This document shows, in pieces, positions 40,088-50,597 of a stretch of DNA of 64,000 bases. The stretch is from Legionella quinlivanii. GTDB taxonomy: Bacteria > Pseudomonadota > Gammaproteobacteria > Legionellales > Legionellaceae. The position numbers and the translations under genes were made by a program. The notes below the pieces were generated by a model, which was not told the origin of the DNA, ran no database searches, and saw only the letters and a program-made list of their open reading frames with translations. The stretch spans positions 2,493,501-2,557,500 of the forward strand of contig NZ_UGOX01000001.1 in assembly GCF_900461555.1 (NCBI RefSeq), in the 5' to 3' direction. Position 1 is the first letter of the stretch, and each line of letters begins with the position of its first letter.

Positions 40088-41287
40088 ATGATTGAGATTG
40101 ACCCTGATAATTTGAATGAGCTGTCCAAGCCTCTTATGAGAATTTTGCTCGCATCTACAAACGACCCGTTGTTTGGACAGGGGGTCCACTATGTTCCATT
40201 GTATAGCAACCTGCTTCCAGAAGGCGAAAACCAGGTCACTATTCCTGTTCTGGTTAAAAAAGCCTTTCTCGCTAAACCCAGCAAACAATATCCCGGTGAG
40301 TTCACCCTTGATATTTTCTCTGATCAAATAGGCTCAGGCACTTTCGCGAAAGTTTATAATTCAGAGGGGAAAGTGAAAAGTCGTCTGGATTTCAAATTCA
40401 TTAAAAGAGAAAATGACAAGGAAGCCGTGATTAAGGCACTTCGATATACTGAAGAGGACCGGAAAAAAATTACAAAAGAAGCCCAGCGAGCCAGTCTGGG
40501 TGATGCAATAAAATGCAAACCGCCATTGTTCAGCAATCAATGGGCCTTTTTAGTAATGAGTAAAGCCAAGGGAATTCCGCTCTCTCGTGTGATTGATAAG
40601 ATGAAAATCGGTGAGATCAATCCCACCCTGCGCCAGATGATCCTTGCAACAAAGTCAATTCTAATGCAGGTTGATACGGTTCAGCAAAAAAAATACGGAC
40701 ATCGTGATATTAAGCCTGCTAATATTTTACTGGATCTGCCCAATGGCAAAGCAACATTGGTAGATTTTGCTTTTGCCAAAGAACTGAAACATCCTCAGAC
40801 GCATTGTAAAACTAATAAAGGAACCCCTCTTTATCTTGCACCCGAGGTGTATAGGCATGGTTATATTACCTCGCAATGTGATGATTATTCCGCAGGTCTT
40901 TGTCTCGCCGAGTTATGGGGAGACACACTCCTGGATCTCATTTCCATTAGTGGTGACGCCAAACGGTTATATCGTCGAAATCGTGAAGAAACATTTAAAG
41001 ATCTGTACGCTCGAATGAACTTGTCAGAAACGGCTAAAATCCTTCTGGACACTCTGATTTATGGCTTGACCCGATATAATCCAAAATGTCGACTGACAAG
41101 TAAGGATGGAATCGCTTTATGTGACCAATTACTGCAAGAGGCAAATCTGGATGAATTGATTTATACCCCTCCTACCCCTGAAGAAAGAGAACAGGAATTC
41201 GAGGACGAATTGATAGGCAATTTATCAGATTGCATTATTGATATACCGGGAGACTGTGATCTGCTCAGTTATGGATTATCTCATTAA
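40088..41287 (+). CDS. Eukaryotic-type Ser/Thr protein kinase, putative effector
   Basis: 399 residues from the ATG at 40088 with AAGGAG upstream; a TTG at 40082 is possible. Kinase landmarks in order: glycine loop IGSGTFAKVY (81-90), candidate ATP lysine in VIKAL (K116), catalytic loop GHRDIKPANILL (204-215), metal motif DFA in place of DFG (226-228), activation segment GTPLYLAPEV (245-254) and DDYSAGLCLAELWGD. The HRD and both catalytic Asp are present, so activity is plausible despite DFA. An N-terminal extension of about 75 residues and an acidic tail (EEREQEFEDELIG) flank it. No membrane helix. Resembles Legionella LegK-type effectors in style; no specific homologue claimed. Confidence 0.75.
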   Translation: MIEIDPDNLNELSKPLMRILLASTNDPLFGQGVHYVPLYSNLLPEGENQVTIPVLVKKAFLAKPSKQYPGEFTLDIFSDQIGSGTFAKVYNSEGKVKSRLDFKFIKRENDKEAVIKALRYTEEDRKKITKEAQRASLGDAIKCKPPLFSNQWAFLVMSKAKGIPLSRVIDKMKIGEINPTLRQMILATKSILMQVDTVQQKKYGHRDIKPANILLDLPNGKATLVDFAFAKELKHPQTHCKTNKGTPLYLAPEVYRHGYITSQCDDYSAGLCLAELWGDTLLDLISISGDAKRLYRRNREETFKDLYARMNLSETAKILLDTLIYGLTRYNPKCRLTSKDGIALCDQLLQEANLDELIYTPPTPEEREQEFEDELIGNLSDCIIDIPGDCDLLSYGLSH

Positions 41288-41297
41288 GAAGATCCAG

Positions 41298-41316
41298 AGC
41301 CACTTCAGCAGTGGCT
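41298..41316. terminator. Bidirectional hairpin between the kinase and the methyltransferase
   Basis: AGCCACT-TCAGC-AGTGGCT, 11 bp after the kinase stop and 10 bp from the convergent gene's stop. Only a short T-run (TT) follows. Confidence 0.5.
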
Positions 41317-41325
41317 TTGTCAACT

Positions 41326-42009
41326 CTATAATTCGCACTCCTGCGCATAAATACGCAGCATAACATTACCCTTCTCCTGTAGATGATAGGCGACTGTGCG
41401 TAATTCAACACCATAATTTTTCTGCTGTAAAACTAGCAACACCGGGCCTAATAACGGCGAAGGAGTACCAAAGCGATCAATAAGAGGAAATACTCTCAGC
41501 TCTTTAGCCACCCGCGTCAACTCCTGAATTACTTCAATATGAAAATCAAGACTCTGATTGTCCAGTCCTGCAAACAGATAATGGGAACTCAGGGCCAAAT
41601 CAAAATGAAAGCTGTCAAAAGGCAAATGGATCTGTTGAATTCCCTGATAACGCTTGTCATGCTTTCCTTTCTCATAGTCTGAAAAAAAGGCCTCCATTCC
41701 CTGCCGTCTTTTTTCAACCAGGCCATCCAAACCGCCATAATCAGCAAAATCGTATTTGTCGTGATCCTGTTTAACACGTGCAATCATATCTTCAAATACC
41801 AGGGAAGTTTTGGTTTTTAACGTGGCGAGATCCAAAGAAAACAGGGGATCACAGCTTACGCAGGAACTGGTATAAGCCTGAACCTCTGTATTAAAAGCGC
41901 TTGGGCCACAACCGAATTCGAGTAGATTGGATTTCAGATCGTCATCACTTAGATCAAACATCTCGCGATAATCATCAACATGATGTCCCCAAAGTACCAG
42001 TTTGCTCAT
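41326..42009 (-). CDS. Class I SAM-dependent methyltransferase-like protein
   Basis: 227 residues from the ATG at 42009 (MSKLVLWGHHVDDYREMFDL), preceded by AGAAGAGGTG. Motif I appears as LLEFGCGPSAFN (29-40) with an acidic residue at the end of the next strand (SCDPLF). FDLALSSHYLF about halfway is motif II-like. The substrate is unknown. L. pneumophila and relatives have proteins with this WGHHVDDYREMFDL opening, as far as I recall. Convergent with the kinase gene. Confidence 0.65.
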   Translation of the reverse strand: MSKLVLWGHHVDDYREMFDLSDDDLKSNLLEFGCGPSAFNTEVQAYTSSCVSCDPLFSLDLATLKTKTSLVFEDMIARVKQDHDKYDFADYGGLDGLVEKRRQGMEAFFSDYEKGKHDKRYQGIQQIHLPFDSFHFDLALSSHYLFAGLDNQSLDFHIEVIQELTRVAKELRVFPLIDRFGTPSPLLGPVLLVLQQKNYGVELRTVAYHLQEKGNVMLRIYAQECEL

Positions 42010-42273
42010 GTACACACCTCTTCTTCTTTTTGAACGCATTGGATTTTGCTGCGATGATTTCCTGTGCTAAGCTAAAAATCTCAATAATGCGTTTAACAAA
42101 TAAAATCAGGTTGAAAGTTAAACTTGATTGGGTATAGTCTAGCTCATTTGCTCCATGAATGTGAGTGCTGAAAAAACAAACAGGAAAAACAAGCCGCTGT
42201 TTTTTTATTCATTGACTTGAGCATGGCCTAAGTGATTATTGCTAGGACAGCTCCTTACTACAGGAAAGTCATC

Positions 42274-43434
42274 ATGTATACTGGTTTACAATTTCAGTTA
42301 GGCGAAACAATTGATTTATTACGCGACAGTGTTTACCAATTTGCCCAAAAAGAAATTGCGCCTTTGGCTGCCAAAATTGATGAGGAAAACAAGTTTCCCC
42401 ATTTTTTATGGCGTAAATTAGGAGAAATGGGCTTGTTAGGGATCACCGCCGGTGAAGAGTATGGCGGAGCCGATATGGGTTATCTCGCTCATGTTATCGC
42501 TATGGAAGAGATCTCGCGCGCATCGGCCTCAGTCGGTTTAAGCTTCGGTGCCCACTCCAATCTTTGCGTCAATCAAATATCCTTAAATGCCAATCCGACA
42601 CAAAAAGAAAAGTATTTACCCCGGCTGATAAGCGGGGAGTTTGTAGGGGCATTAGCCATGAGTGAAGCCAATTCCGGCTCGGATGTCATGAGCATGCAAT
42701 TACAAGCGAAACGTTCCGGCGATCATTTTATCTTAAACGGCACCAAAATGTGGATTACTAATGGTCCCGATGCCGATATACTGGTTGTCTACGCCAAAAC
42801 AGAGAAAGATGCAGGAAGCAAAGGCATTACTGCATTTATTATTGAAAAAGGCTTTCCAGGATTTAAAACAGCACAGAAATTAGACAAACTGGGAATGCGC
42901 GGCTCCAACACCTGCGAACTGGTTTTTAATAATTGCGAAGTTCCTGCTGAAAATATTCTTGGCGAATTGAATCAGGGAGCCAGAGTGCTGATGAGCGGCC
43001 TGGATTATGAACGAACCATTCTTTCCGCAGGCCCTGTAGGTATTATGCAAGCCTGCCTTGATGTGGTTTTGCCTTACGTTCATGAACGTAAGCAATTTGA
43101 TAAACCTATCGGTGAATTTCAATTCATTCAGGGCAAACTGGCTGACATGTATACGCAGCTTACCGCCAGCAGGGCCTATGTATATAGTGTTGCCGCTGCC
43201 TGTGACAGGCATCAGGTAAGCCGCAAGGATGCAGCCGGAGTGATTTTATACACTGCAGAGAGAGCAACACAAATGGCATTGGAAGCCATTCAGATTTTAG
43301 GTGGAAATGGTTACATAAATGAATACCCGACCGGACGACTGCTGCGAGATGCCAAACTCTATGAAATAGGCGCTGGAACCTCGGAAGTCAGACGAATGCT
43401 GATTGGTCGTGAACTTTTTAAAGAAACTGAATAA
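42274..43434 (+). CDS. ivd: Isovaleryl-CoA dehydrogenase
   Basis: 386 residues from the ATG at 42274 with AGGAAA upstream. FAD enzyme oxidising isovaleryl-CoA to 3-methylcrotonyl-CoA. Acyl-CoA dehydrogenase signatures [16 protein letters not shown] and [20 protein letters not shown] are present. The glutamate in [14 protein letters not shown] (E246) is the helix-G base characteristic of isovaleryl-CoA dehydrogenase, rather than the C-terminal Glu of other members. First gene of the leucine operon; an AT-rich promoter region lies in 42010-42273. Confidence 0.93.
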   Translation: MYTGLQFQLGETIDLLRDSVYQFAQKEIAPLAAKIDEENKFPHFLWRKLGEMGLLGITAGEEYGGADMGYLAHVIAMEEISRASASVGLSFGAHSNLCVNQISLNANPTQKEKYLPRLISGEFVGALAMSEANSGSDVMSMQLQAKRSGDHFILNGTKMWITNGPDADILVVYAKTEKDAGSKGITAFIIEKGFPGFKTAQKLDKLGMRGSNTCELVFNNCEVPAENILGELNQGARVLMSGLDYERTILSAGPVGIMQACLDVVLPYVHERKQFDKPIGEFQFIQGKLADMYTQLTASRAYVYSVAAACDRHQVSRKDAAGVILYTAERATQMALEAIQILGGNGYINEYPTGRLLRDAKLYEIGAGTSEVRRMLIGRELFKETE

Positions 43435-43446
43435 GGAAAAATTCAA

Positions 43447-44631
43447 ATGGATCAAAATGATGTTGTCATTATTGCCGCAAAAAGAACCCCAATGGGAGGA
43501 ATGCTTGGTTCTTTATCCAGTTTAACCGCACCTGAGCTGGGAGCGATTGCTCACAAGGCCGCAATGGAACAAGCCAATATTAATCCTGCAGAAATAGATC
43601 AGGTCATTTCCGGTTGTGTGTTACAGGCAGGGATTGGACAAGCTCCAGCCAGACAAGCGGCGATTAAAGCAGGCATACCCCATTCAGCAGGTGCAACCAC
43701 CATTAATAAAATGTGCGGTTCTGGTATGAAATCCATTATGCTGGGTCATGACATGATCAAGGCAGGCTCCGCAAATGTAGTTCTGGCAAGCGGTATGGAA
43801 AGCATGAGTAATGCCCCTTATTTATTAGCTAAAGCCCGCTCTGGCTATCGCTTGGGCCATGGCGAACTGAAAGATCATATGTTTCTGGATGGTTTGGAAG
43901 ATGCCTATGAGCGTGGACAATTGATGGGCTGTTTTGCTGAAGCGACTGCTCGTCATTTCCAATTCAGCCGGAGCCAGCAGGATGAATACGCGGTACGCTC
44001 TTTAACTCGCGCCTTGCAAGCTCAGCAAGATGATGCCTTTCTGTCAGAAATTACAGCGGTGACCATTGCCGGACGCAAGGGCGATACCATTGTATCCCTG
44101 GATGAAGGCCCGGATGAAAGCAAACTTTCCAAGATTTCACAATTAAAACCCGCCTTCAAGGCAGATGGAACAGTGACCGCAGCAAACTCCAGCTCTATTT
44201 CCGATGGAGCAGCCAGCATCATTATCACTAGCGCCGGACACGCACGAAAATTAGGCATCAAACCGATGGCGCGTATTGTTGCTCAGGCTACTCATTCTCA
44301 AGCTCCCGAGTGGTTCACCACAGCACCTGTTGACGCAATCCGCAAAGTTATGAATAAAGCAGGATGGCAGCATCAGGATGTTGATTTATTTGAAATCAAT
44401 GAGGCTTTTGCTGTTGTGGCTATGGCGGCTATCGCGCAACTGGAACTGGATGATTCCAAAGTTAATATTCATGGCGGCGCCTGCGCCCTGGGTCATCCAA
44501 TTGGAGCATCCGGCACACGCGTGATGGTGACTCTGCTGCATGCTCTGCAAAGACAGCAAAAAGCAAGAGGTATTGCAGCACTTTGCATCGGTGGAGGCGA
44601 AGGGATAGCAATGGCCATTGAGCTGGTGTAA
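43447..44631 (+). CDS. Acetyl-CoA C-acetyltransferase (thiolase)
   Basis: 394 residues. Condenses or cleaves acetoacetyl-CoA. The nucleophilic C90 is in INKMCGSGMKSIML; His in GGACALGHPIGASGTR and the second Cys in LCIGGGEGIAM complete the active site. It lies 12 bp after ivd. Here it probably cleaves acetoacetyl-CoA formed at the end of leucine breakdown after reactivation by the synthetase at 54769. Confidence 0.94.
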   Translation: MDQNDVVIIAAKRTPMGGMLGSLSSLTAPELGAIAHKAAMEQANINPAEIDQVISGCVLQAGIGQAPARQAAIKAGIPHSAGATTINKMCGSGMKSIMLGHDMIKAGSANVVLASGMESMSNAPYLLAKARSGYRLGHGELKDHMFLDGLEDAYERGQLMGCFAEATARHFQFSRSQQDEYAVRSLTRALQAQQDDAFLSEITAVTIAGRKGDTIVSLDEGPDESKLSKISQLKPAFKADGTVTAANSSSISDGAASIIITSAGHARKLGIKPMARIVAQATHSQAPEWFTTAPVDAIRKVMNKAGWQHQDVDLFEINEAFAVVAMAAIAQLELDDSKVNIHGGACALGHPIGASGTRVMVTLLHALQRQQKARGIAALCIGGGEGIAMAIELV

Positions 44632-44648
44632 TACTTGCAATTCAAGAG

Positions 44649-44680
44649 TCTGTCATCTTATGTGAACGCAGGATGACAGA
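44649..44680 (+). promoter_or_regulatory. Hairpin within the leucine operon
   Basis: TCTGTCATC and GATGACAGA pair perfectly (9 bp) around a 14-nt loop, 17 bp after the thiolase stop. No T-run follows, so it may stabilise or separate the upstream message instead of ending it. Confidence 0.4.
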
Positions 44681-44734
44681 TTCGCTTTCATGTGTGACTA
44701 TTTGTTAAATCTTTGTTGTTTTAAATGGAGAGTT

Positions 44735-45049
44735 ATGCTTAGACAAAGCCTTATTTATCTGGTTCTAACCATTTTGGTTGTCGTATTCGCCAAATTTGCA
44801 CACACTCTTATTCTTTATATCGATTTGTTTTATACCTACATCAATATAAAACTTAGTCCTCTGTTCACTCATACCGGAGTGGGTGTATTAATTCGCAAAA
44901 TTATTCTACTGACTTTTATACCAATTATTATTGCATTGGTTCCCGCCTTGATTTATCGTCCAATTAAGGGAAAACCAATGCCTTATTTTCTCGAATTAAC
45001 CTGGTGTTTATGGCTAGTCATTGTACTCAGCAACATTTTGATACGTTAA
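44735..45049 (+). CDS. Small membrane protein of unknown function in the leucine operon
   Basis: 104 residues from the ATG at 44735 (GGAGAG upstream). Three hydrophobic helices: about 5-25 (LIYLVLTILVVVFAKFAHTL), 50-70 (IILLTFIPIIIALVPALIY) and 82-103. Loops are short and basic. No family recognised. It sits between thiolase and mccB, nine bases before the latter, and shares the operon. A role in membrane uptake or enzyme anchoring would be speculation. Confidence 0.75.
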   Translation: MLRQSLIYLVLTILVVVFAKFAHTLILYIDLFYTYINIKLSPLFTHTGVGVLIRKIILLTFIPIIIALVPALIYRPIKGKPMPYFLELTWCLWLVIVLSNILIR

Positions 45050-45058
45050 GGTAAATCA

Positions 45059-46666
45059 ATGCCAAAGTTAAGCAGTCAAATTAACCCTGCAAGCAAGGAT
45101 TTCAGAGAAAATGCCGCTGCGATGCAATCGCTGCTGGACAACTTGCAGAATACCATCCAACAGATTGCTCTGGGGGGAGATGAAAAGGCAAGACAGCGCC
45201 ATTTAGAGCATGGAAAATTATTACCACGAGAGCGCTTGCAGCAATTACTTGATCCAGGCAGCCCCTTTCTTGAATTATCACAACTGGCCGCCTACCAGGT
45301 CTACAATGATAATGTTCCCGCAGCCGGAATAATTACCGGAATTGGGCGTATTCATCAAACTGAATGTATGATTGTCATTAATGATGCCACCGTTAAAGGG
45401 GGAACTTATTATCCTCTAACAGTAAAAAAACATCTGCGCGCCCAGGAAATCGCTGAAAAGAATTCTCTGCCCTGCGTTTATCTGGTAGATTCAGGAGGTG
45501 CTTTTCTCCCGCGTCAGGATGAAGTATTTCCTGATCGCGATCACTTTGGCCGTATTTTTTACAATCAGGCCAATCTTTCAGCGAAAAACATTCCGCAAAT
45601 AGCGGTTGTAATGGGTTCCTGTACCGCAGGGGGTGCTTACGTACCCGCAATGGCGGATGAATCGATTATGGTTAAAAATCAGGCCACTATTTTTCTGGGC
45701 GGCCCTCCCCTGGTCAAAGCCGCAACCGGCGAAATAATCAGTGCCGAGGAGCTGGGCGGTGCCGAGGTGCATTGCAGACAATCGGGGGTCGCCGATCATT
45801 ATGCTGATAACGATGCACACGCCCTGCATTTGGCACGGGTCGCTATCAGTCATTTGAACCGGCAAAAACCGCGCGTGCTCCAGCGAAGAGAAAGCGTAGA
45901 ACCACTTTACGATAGCAGCGAATTAAATGGTATCATTCCAACTGATCTGCGCAAGCCTTTTGATATTCGCGAGGTTATCGCGCGAATTGTGGATGGTTCA
46001 GAATTTGATGAATTCAAAGCATTGTTCGGAACCACATTAATCTGCGGTTTTGCCCATTTATATGGCTATCCTGTGGGTATTGTGGCTAATAATGGAATAT
46101 TATTCGGTGAAAGTGCTTTGAAAGGCACACATTTTATCGAGTTATGCTCTCAGCGTAATATTCCTCTTATATTCCTGCAAAATATCACTGGCTTTATGGT
46201 CGGTAGTAAATACGAGGCAGCCGGAATTGCCAAGCATGGCGCAAAAATGGTTACCGCAGTTGCCACCACGCAGGTGCCTAAATTTACTGTGATTGTCGGC
46301 GGAAGTTTTGGTGCGGGAAATTATGCCATGTGCGGCCGTGCTTATGATCCGCGTTTTTTATGGTCCTGGCCCAATGCACGAATTTCGGTGATGGGCGGTG
46401 ATCAGGCTGCCAATGTTTTAGCGCAAATCAATCGCGATAAACACAGTAAACATGCCACCGAATGGCCGCCTGAGCAGGAAGAAGCCTTCAAAGCCAGTTT
46501 GCGCGCACAATACGAAGAACAGGGGAATCCCTATTATGCAAGTGCCAGGTTGTGGGATGACGGCGTCATTGCCCCTTCTGACACTCGGCGTATTCTGGGC
46601 TTAGGCTTGTCTGCGGCTTTAAACGCCCCGATTAATCAAACCCGATTTGGCATATTCAGAATGTAA
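45059..46666 (+). CDS. mccB: Methylcrotonyl-CoA carboxylase, carboxyltransferase (beta) subunit
   Basis: 535 residues. Transfers CO2 from biotin to 3-methylcrotonyl-CoA, giving 3-methylglutaconyl-CoA. Carboxyltransferase features: [53 protein letters not shown] and the C-terminal [20 protein letters not shown] with the glycine loops of the oxyanion holes. Its length and the neighbouring ivd, hydratase and biotin subunit make methylcrotonyl-CoA much more likely than propionyl-CoA. Confidence 0.94.
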   Translation: MPKLSSQINPASKDFRENAAAMQSLLDNLQNTIQQIALGGDEKARQRHLEHGKLLPRERLQQLLDPGSPFLELSQLAAYQVYNDNVPAAGIITGIGRIHQTECMIVINDATVKGGTYYPLTVKKHLRAQEIAEKNSLPCVYLVDSGGAFLPRQDEVFPDRDHFGRIFYNQANLSAKNIPQIAVVMGSCTAGGAYVPAMADESIMVKNQATIFLGGPPLVKAATGEIISAEELGGAEVHCRQSGVADHYADNDAHALHLARVAISHLNRQKPRVLQRRESVEPLYDSSELNGIIPTDLRKPFDIREVIARIVDGSEFDEFKALFGTTLICGFAHLYGYPVGIVANNGILFGESALKGTHFIELCSQRNIPLIFLQNITGFMVGSKYEAAGIAKHGAKMVTAVATTQVPKFTVIVGGSFGAGNYAMCGRAYDPRFLWSWPNARISVMGGDQAANVLAQINRDKHSKHATEWPPEQEEAFKASLRAQYEEQGNPYYASARLWDDGVIAPSDTRRILGLGLSAALNAPINQTRFGIFRM

Positions 46667-46674
46667 GGATAAAA

Positions 46675-47451
46675 ATGAGTGACCTGGAATGTGAATTAAA
46701 AGGACAAGTTTTTGAAATCAGCCTGAATCGAATCGAAAAGAATAATGCCTTTGATGATGAATTATTAAAAACAATGCAAACCAGTCTGGAGAAAGCAATC
46801 CAGGATCCTGCGGTTTCTGTCATTTTACTGCGCGCCAATGGCCGCCATTTTTCAGCAGGCGCTGATTTACAATGGATGCAGCGAATGGCTCAGTTCACGC
46901 AAGAGGAAAATCTGGCCGATGCCATGATTCTCGCAAAACTTATGAATACTCTTTATTCCTGCCCTAAACCGACAATCGCTGCGGTACAGGGTGCCGCTTA
47001 TGGCGGCGGAGTAGGACTGGTAGCTGCCTGTGATATTGCTATTGCCGGCCATTCCGCGCGTTTTTGTTTTTCTGAAGTTAAACTAGGCCTTATACCCGCT
47101 GTGATTAGCCCCTATATAATCAAAGCAATTGGTGAGCGATTAACCAAATGGCTGTTCATGAGTGCTGAAGTATTCGATGGAGAACAAGCAAAACAATATA
47201 ATCTGGTTCATCATTATATTGATGATTATTTATTGGATTCATTTGCGCTAGACTATGCCAGCAAACTCAGCCATCTCGCACCCCGTGCTATTGTTGATTG
47301 CAAATCGCTGATAGAGCGGGTGGCATCAAAGCCCATTGATGGGCAGCTTATCGAAGAGACAGCTGCCATTATTGCAGCAAAAAGGGTTTCTGAGGAAGGA
47401 CAGCGCGGCCTGCATGCGTTTTTAAATAAAGAACCCCCTAACTGGAACTAA
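46675..47451 (+). CDS. liuC: Methylglutaconyl-CoA hydratase (crotonase family)
   Basis: 258 residues. Hydrates 3-methylglutaconyl-CoA to HMG-CoA. Crotonase motifs: [20 protein letters not shown] (oxyanion hole), [20 protein letters not shown] and [20 protein letters not shown]. Substrate is assigned from position between mccB and mccA, 8 bp from each. Confidence 0.9.
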   Translation: MSDLECELKGQVFEISLNRIEKNNAFDDELLKTMQTSLEKAIQDPAVSVILLRANGRHFSAGADLQWMQRMAQFTQEENLADAMILAKLMNTLYSCPKPTIAAVQGAAYGGGVGLVAACDIAIAGHSARFCFSEVKLGLIPAVISPYIIKAIGERLTKWLFMSAEVFDGEQAKQYNLVHHYIDDYLLDSFALDYASKLSHLAPRAIVDCKSLIERVASKPIDGQLIEETAAIIAAKRVSEEGQRGLHAFLNKEPPNWN

Positions 47452-47459
47452 GGATTTTC

Positions 47460-49412
47460 ATGTTTAATAAAATTCTTATCGCTAACCGCGGTGAAATTGC
47501 CTGTCGAATCATTCGCACGGCAAAAAGCATGGGAATTACAACCGTTGCCCTATATTCCACAGCGGATAAAGAGAGCCAACATGTCAAGCAGGCCGACGAA
47601 GCCTATTGGGTAGGAGACTCCCCTGCTCTGGCAAGCTATTTAAACATCCATGCGATCATTGACATCGCAAAAAAAGCGAAGGCAGAGGCTATTCATCCCG
47701 GTTATGGTTTTTTATCAGAAAATCCTCAGTTTGCAGCAGCCTGTGAAAAAGAAGATATTGTTTTTATCGGCCCTACTATTAAAGCGCTTGAAGCAATGGC
47801 TTCCAAACAGTTAGCCAAGCAATTACTGGAGGGAAGCGCTGTTCCATTAACTCCAGGGTACCACGGCGGCGATCAGAGCGATAAACGTCTTAAGGAAGAA
47901 GCAAGCCGTATCGGGTTTCCCATTCTGTTAAAAGCGGCTGCCGGAGGCGGCGGTAAGGGAATGCGGGCAGTTCATGAGCTTGCTGAATTTGATTCCGCAT
48001 TAGCAGGAGCCCGGCGTGAAGCCAAGGCAAGTTTTGCTGATGATACCATGATCATAGAAAAGCTGGTTTTAAATCCACGTCATGTGGAAGTACAAATCAT
48101 GGCCGATCAGCATGGAGAGGTTGTTCATCTCTTCGAGCGAGACTGTTCCATCCAGCGTCGTCATCAGAAAATTATTGAGGAAGCCCCTGCCCCTGGTTTA
48201 GATACAGAACTAAAGCAAGGTCTTGCAGAGGCGGCCTGCGAAGTAGCCCGTTCAATCCAGTACCGCGGCGCCGGTACAGTTGAATTTTTAGTCGCTGAAG
48301 ATAATCAGTTTTATTTTATGGAAATGAACACTCGCCTGCAGGTGGAGCATCCAGTAACCGAAATGATCACCGGACTTGACTTAGTCGCCTGGCAAATCAA
48401 AATTGCTGCTAATTTACCCCTGCCCCTTAAGCAGGAGAATATTCAGGCGACAGGTCATGCCATTGAATGCCGGATATACGCTGAAGATCCGGAACAGAAC
48501 TTTATTCCTTCCATTGGAAAAATCCATTTTCTTAAAGAGCCTTGTGGAGAGGGTGTGCGCATTGATACAGGCGTAAGCACTGGTTCAACGATTAGCCAGT
48601 ATTATGATCCAATGATTGCAAAGTTGATAGTCTGGGGAGAAACACGGCTTGAAGCCATTCAACGTCTGCAGCAAGCCCTTAAATCCTATGCTGTGGGCGG
48701 TTTAAAAACCAATATCGGCTTCTTGCAGGCCATTTGCAATCATCCACGGTTTATCAAGGGGGATTTGGGCACTGATTTTCTTAGCCGTGAAACCATTGAA
48801 ATAGAAAACTCGGATGAGCTGGAGTGCTTATTACTTTCTGCCGCTTATGACTACTTAAGATTAATCAACCAGGAACAGGATCCATTGTTTCTTGAAAATT
48901 TTGCCTGGCAGCTGAATTTAGAAGGTTTTTGGTTTTTCCGCTACATGCTGGGGGATCAACTGAAAGAAGTGAAAATTATTGCCGTCAATGGCCAGGAATT
49001 TATTGCCCAAATTCAGAACAAAATCTGGCGTCTGTCTGCTACGTATCACAATGAGCGTTTAACAGTCAATGATGGTCATCAGCGGCGCTCTGCCTGGGTT
49101 ATAAACAGAGAAGGGCAGATTGAAATTTACAATGCAACGGGTAATGTGCGTATTGAACGTTTTAGCTGGCAGACAAGTCATGCCGACACTGCTAGTCAGG
49201 GAGGGCGTTTAACAGCGCCGATGCCCGCCACTGTGGTTGCTATTTTAAAAAATGAAGGAGATGTGGTAAAAAAAGGAGAGCAATTACTGATTTTGGAAGC
49301 CATGAAAATGGAACACAGCATCCGCGCTCCCAAAGATGGAGTAATAACGGAATTATATTACAGGATCGGCTCTCAGGTGAATGAAGGTGAGGAATTACTG
49401 AAGCTTACATAA
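47460..49412 (+). CDS. mccA: Methylcrotonyl-CoA carboxylase, biotin-containing (alpha) subunit
   Basis: 650 residues. Biotin carboxylase domain (about 1-445): [20 protein letters not shown] at the start, ATP loop [12 protein letters not shown], and [21 protein letters not shown] middle BT domain links to the C-terminal biotinyl domain (about 580-650) with [10 protein letters not shown], the biotinylated lysine being about K616. Partner of mccB. It needs biotin ligase, not in this window. Confidence 0.95.
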   Translation: MFNKILIANRGEIACRIIRTAKSMGITTVALYSTADKESQHVKQADEAYWVGDSPALASYLNIHAIIDIAKKAKAEAIHPGYGFLSENPQFAAACEKEDIVFIGPTIKALEAMASKQLAKQLLEGSAVPLTPGYHGGDQSDKRLKEEASRIGFPILLKAAAGGGGKGMRAVHELAEFDSALAGARREAKASFADDTMIIEKLVLNPRHVEVQIMADQHGEVVHLFERDCSIQRRHQKIIEEAPAPGLDTELKQGLAEAACEVARSIQYRGAGTVEFLVAEDNQFYFMEMNTRLQVEHPVTEMITGLDLVAWQIKIAANLPLPLKQENIQATGHAIECRIYAEDPEQNFIPSIGKIHFLKEPCGEGVRIDTGVSTGSTISQYYDPMIAKLIVWGETRLEAIQRLQQALKSYAVGGLKTNIGFLQAICNHPRFIKGDLGTDFLSRETIEIENSDELECLLLSAAYDYLRLINQEQDPLFLENFAWQLNLEGFWFFRYMLGDQLKEVKIIAVNGQEFIAQIQNKIWRLSATYHNERLTVNDGHQRRSAWVINREGQIEIYNATGNVRIERFSWQTSHADTASQGGRLTAPMPATVVAILKNEGDVVKKGEQLLILEAMKMEHSIRAPKDGVITELYYRIGSQVNEGEELLKLT

Positions 49413-49488
49413 TCCCAGTGCACCTCTGCGCGAAATGAAGAAAACCATTCGATAAACAGTTTCGGCGAAACGATAGGAAAAGACTGAA

Positions 49489-50391
49489 ATGAACTATCCA
49501 CAACAAGTTACGATAGTAGAAGTAGGCCCGCGTGACGGCTTGCAGAATGAACAAGTCTTTGTGCCTACCGCAGCCAAAATTGAACTGATTAATTTACTCA
49601 GTGAAAGCGGTCTTCGTTTTATAGAAGCTACCAGCTTTGTATCGGCTAAAGCCATACCACAGCTTGCAGACTGCGAAGAGGTTTTCAAATCAATTAATAA
49701 ATCAGACAACATCCATTTATCGGCTCTTGTGCCTAATATGAAAGGCATGGAGAAAGCTTTGAATTGCGAAGTGAAAGAAATCGCGCTGTTCACATCCGCC
49801 AGTGAAGCGTTTAATCAGTATAATATCAATTGTTCAATTGCCGAAAGCATCCGTCGTTTCGAGCCGGTAATGGATATCGCCAAAGAACGAAAAATGCCGG
49901 TCAGAGCCTATATTTCCTGTGCGCTTGGCTGTCCTTACGAAGGCACTATTATTCCGGCGCAGGTTGTCAGCGTCATGCGAGTGCTGCTTGAGCTTGGAGT
50001 AACCGAAATCTGTCTGGGGGATACAATCGGCGTTGGCACACCTAAACAAACTCACGGATTGATTTCAGAAGTCCTGGAAATTTTACCCCGACACCAGCTG
50101 GCCATGCATTTTCATGATACCTATGGGCAAGCAATTGCCAATATTTATACCTCACTGCAGTTAGGGGTTAGCCGCTTTGACAGCTCCGTGGCCGGACTCG
50201 GCGGATGTCCTTATGCGCGCGGCTCAGCCGGAAATGTGGCGACTGAAGATGTGCTTTATCTTATGCACGGATTGGGAATCGAAACAGGAGTCGATATCTA
50301 TAAAATTGTGGCTGCCGGCGATATGATTTGTAAAATACTGGGTAAAAAAAATCAGTCCAAAGTCGCTACAGCGCTTCTGGCAAATCCTTAA
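49489..50391 (+). CDS. Hydroxymethylglutaryl-CoA lyase
   Basis: 300 residues. Cleaves HMG-CoA to acetyl-CoA and acetoacetate, the last step of leucine degradation. Metal and catalytic residues: VEVGPRDGLQNE at 10-21, HFHDTYGQAIANIY from 207, and the active-site loop GLGGCPYARGSAGN with C240. It starts 76 bp after mccA, probably in the same transcript (liuE/mvaB type). Confidence 0.95.
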   Translation: MNYPQQVTIVEVGPRDGLQNEQVFVPTAAKIELINLLSESGLRFIEATSFVSAKAIPQLADCEEVFKSINKSDNIHLSALVPNMKGMEKALNCEVKEIALFTSASEAFNQYNINCSIAESIRRFEPVMDIAKERKMPVRAYISCALGCPYEGTIIPAQVVSVMRVLLELGVTEICLGDTIGVGTPKQTHGLISEVLEILPRHQLAMHFHDTYGQAIANIYTSLQLGVSRFDSSVAGLGGCPYARGSAGNVATEDVLYLMHGLGIETGVDIYKIVAAGDMICKILGKKNQSKVATALLANP

Positions 50392-50500
50392 AGAATTGTA
50401 TACTTTTTGAAAAAAACCGAGATTCCCGCTCTATTTAAGGCCACTGGATATATAATTACTAAAAGAACCGAACAAAAATTGCCAAGCCAGTAATACAGAC

Positions 50501-50580
50501 TAATGGCGCGGCTTGTCCGAGGGACGTAGGAGCAAGGGTTAAAGCCTTAAGTAAGCGCCATTAAGCAATGCAGACAAGCC
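50501..50580 (+). ncRNA. Structured leader RNA with alternative pairings (candidate cis-regulatory element)
   Basis: TAATGGCGC (50501-50509) and GCGCCATTA (50555-50563) close a domain by a perfect 9-bp stem. Inside are GGCTT/AAGCC (50510-50514 with 50542-50546) and the hairpin GTCC-GAG-GGAC (50515-50525). GGCTTGTC (50510-50517) is also the exact complement of GACAAGCC (50573-50580), eight bases before the GGAG ribosome site of the next gene, so two exclusive folds exist. This is riboswitch-like architecture; no known class was recognised. Confidence 0.45.
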
Positions 50581-50597
50581 AACTCACGGAGCTTTTT

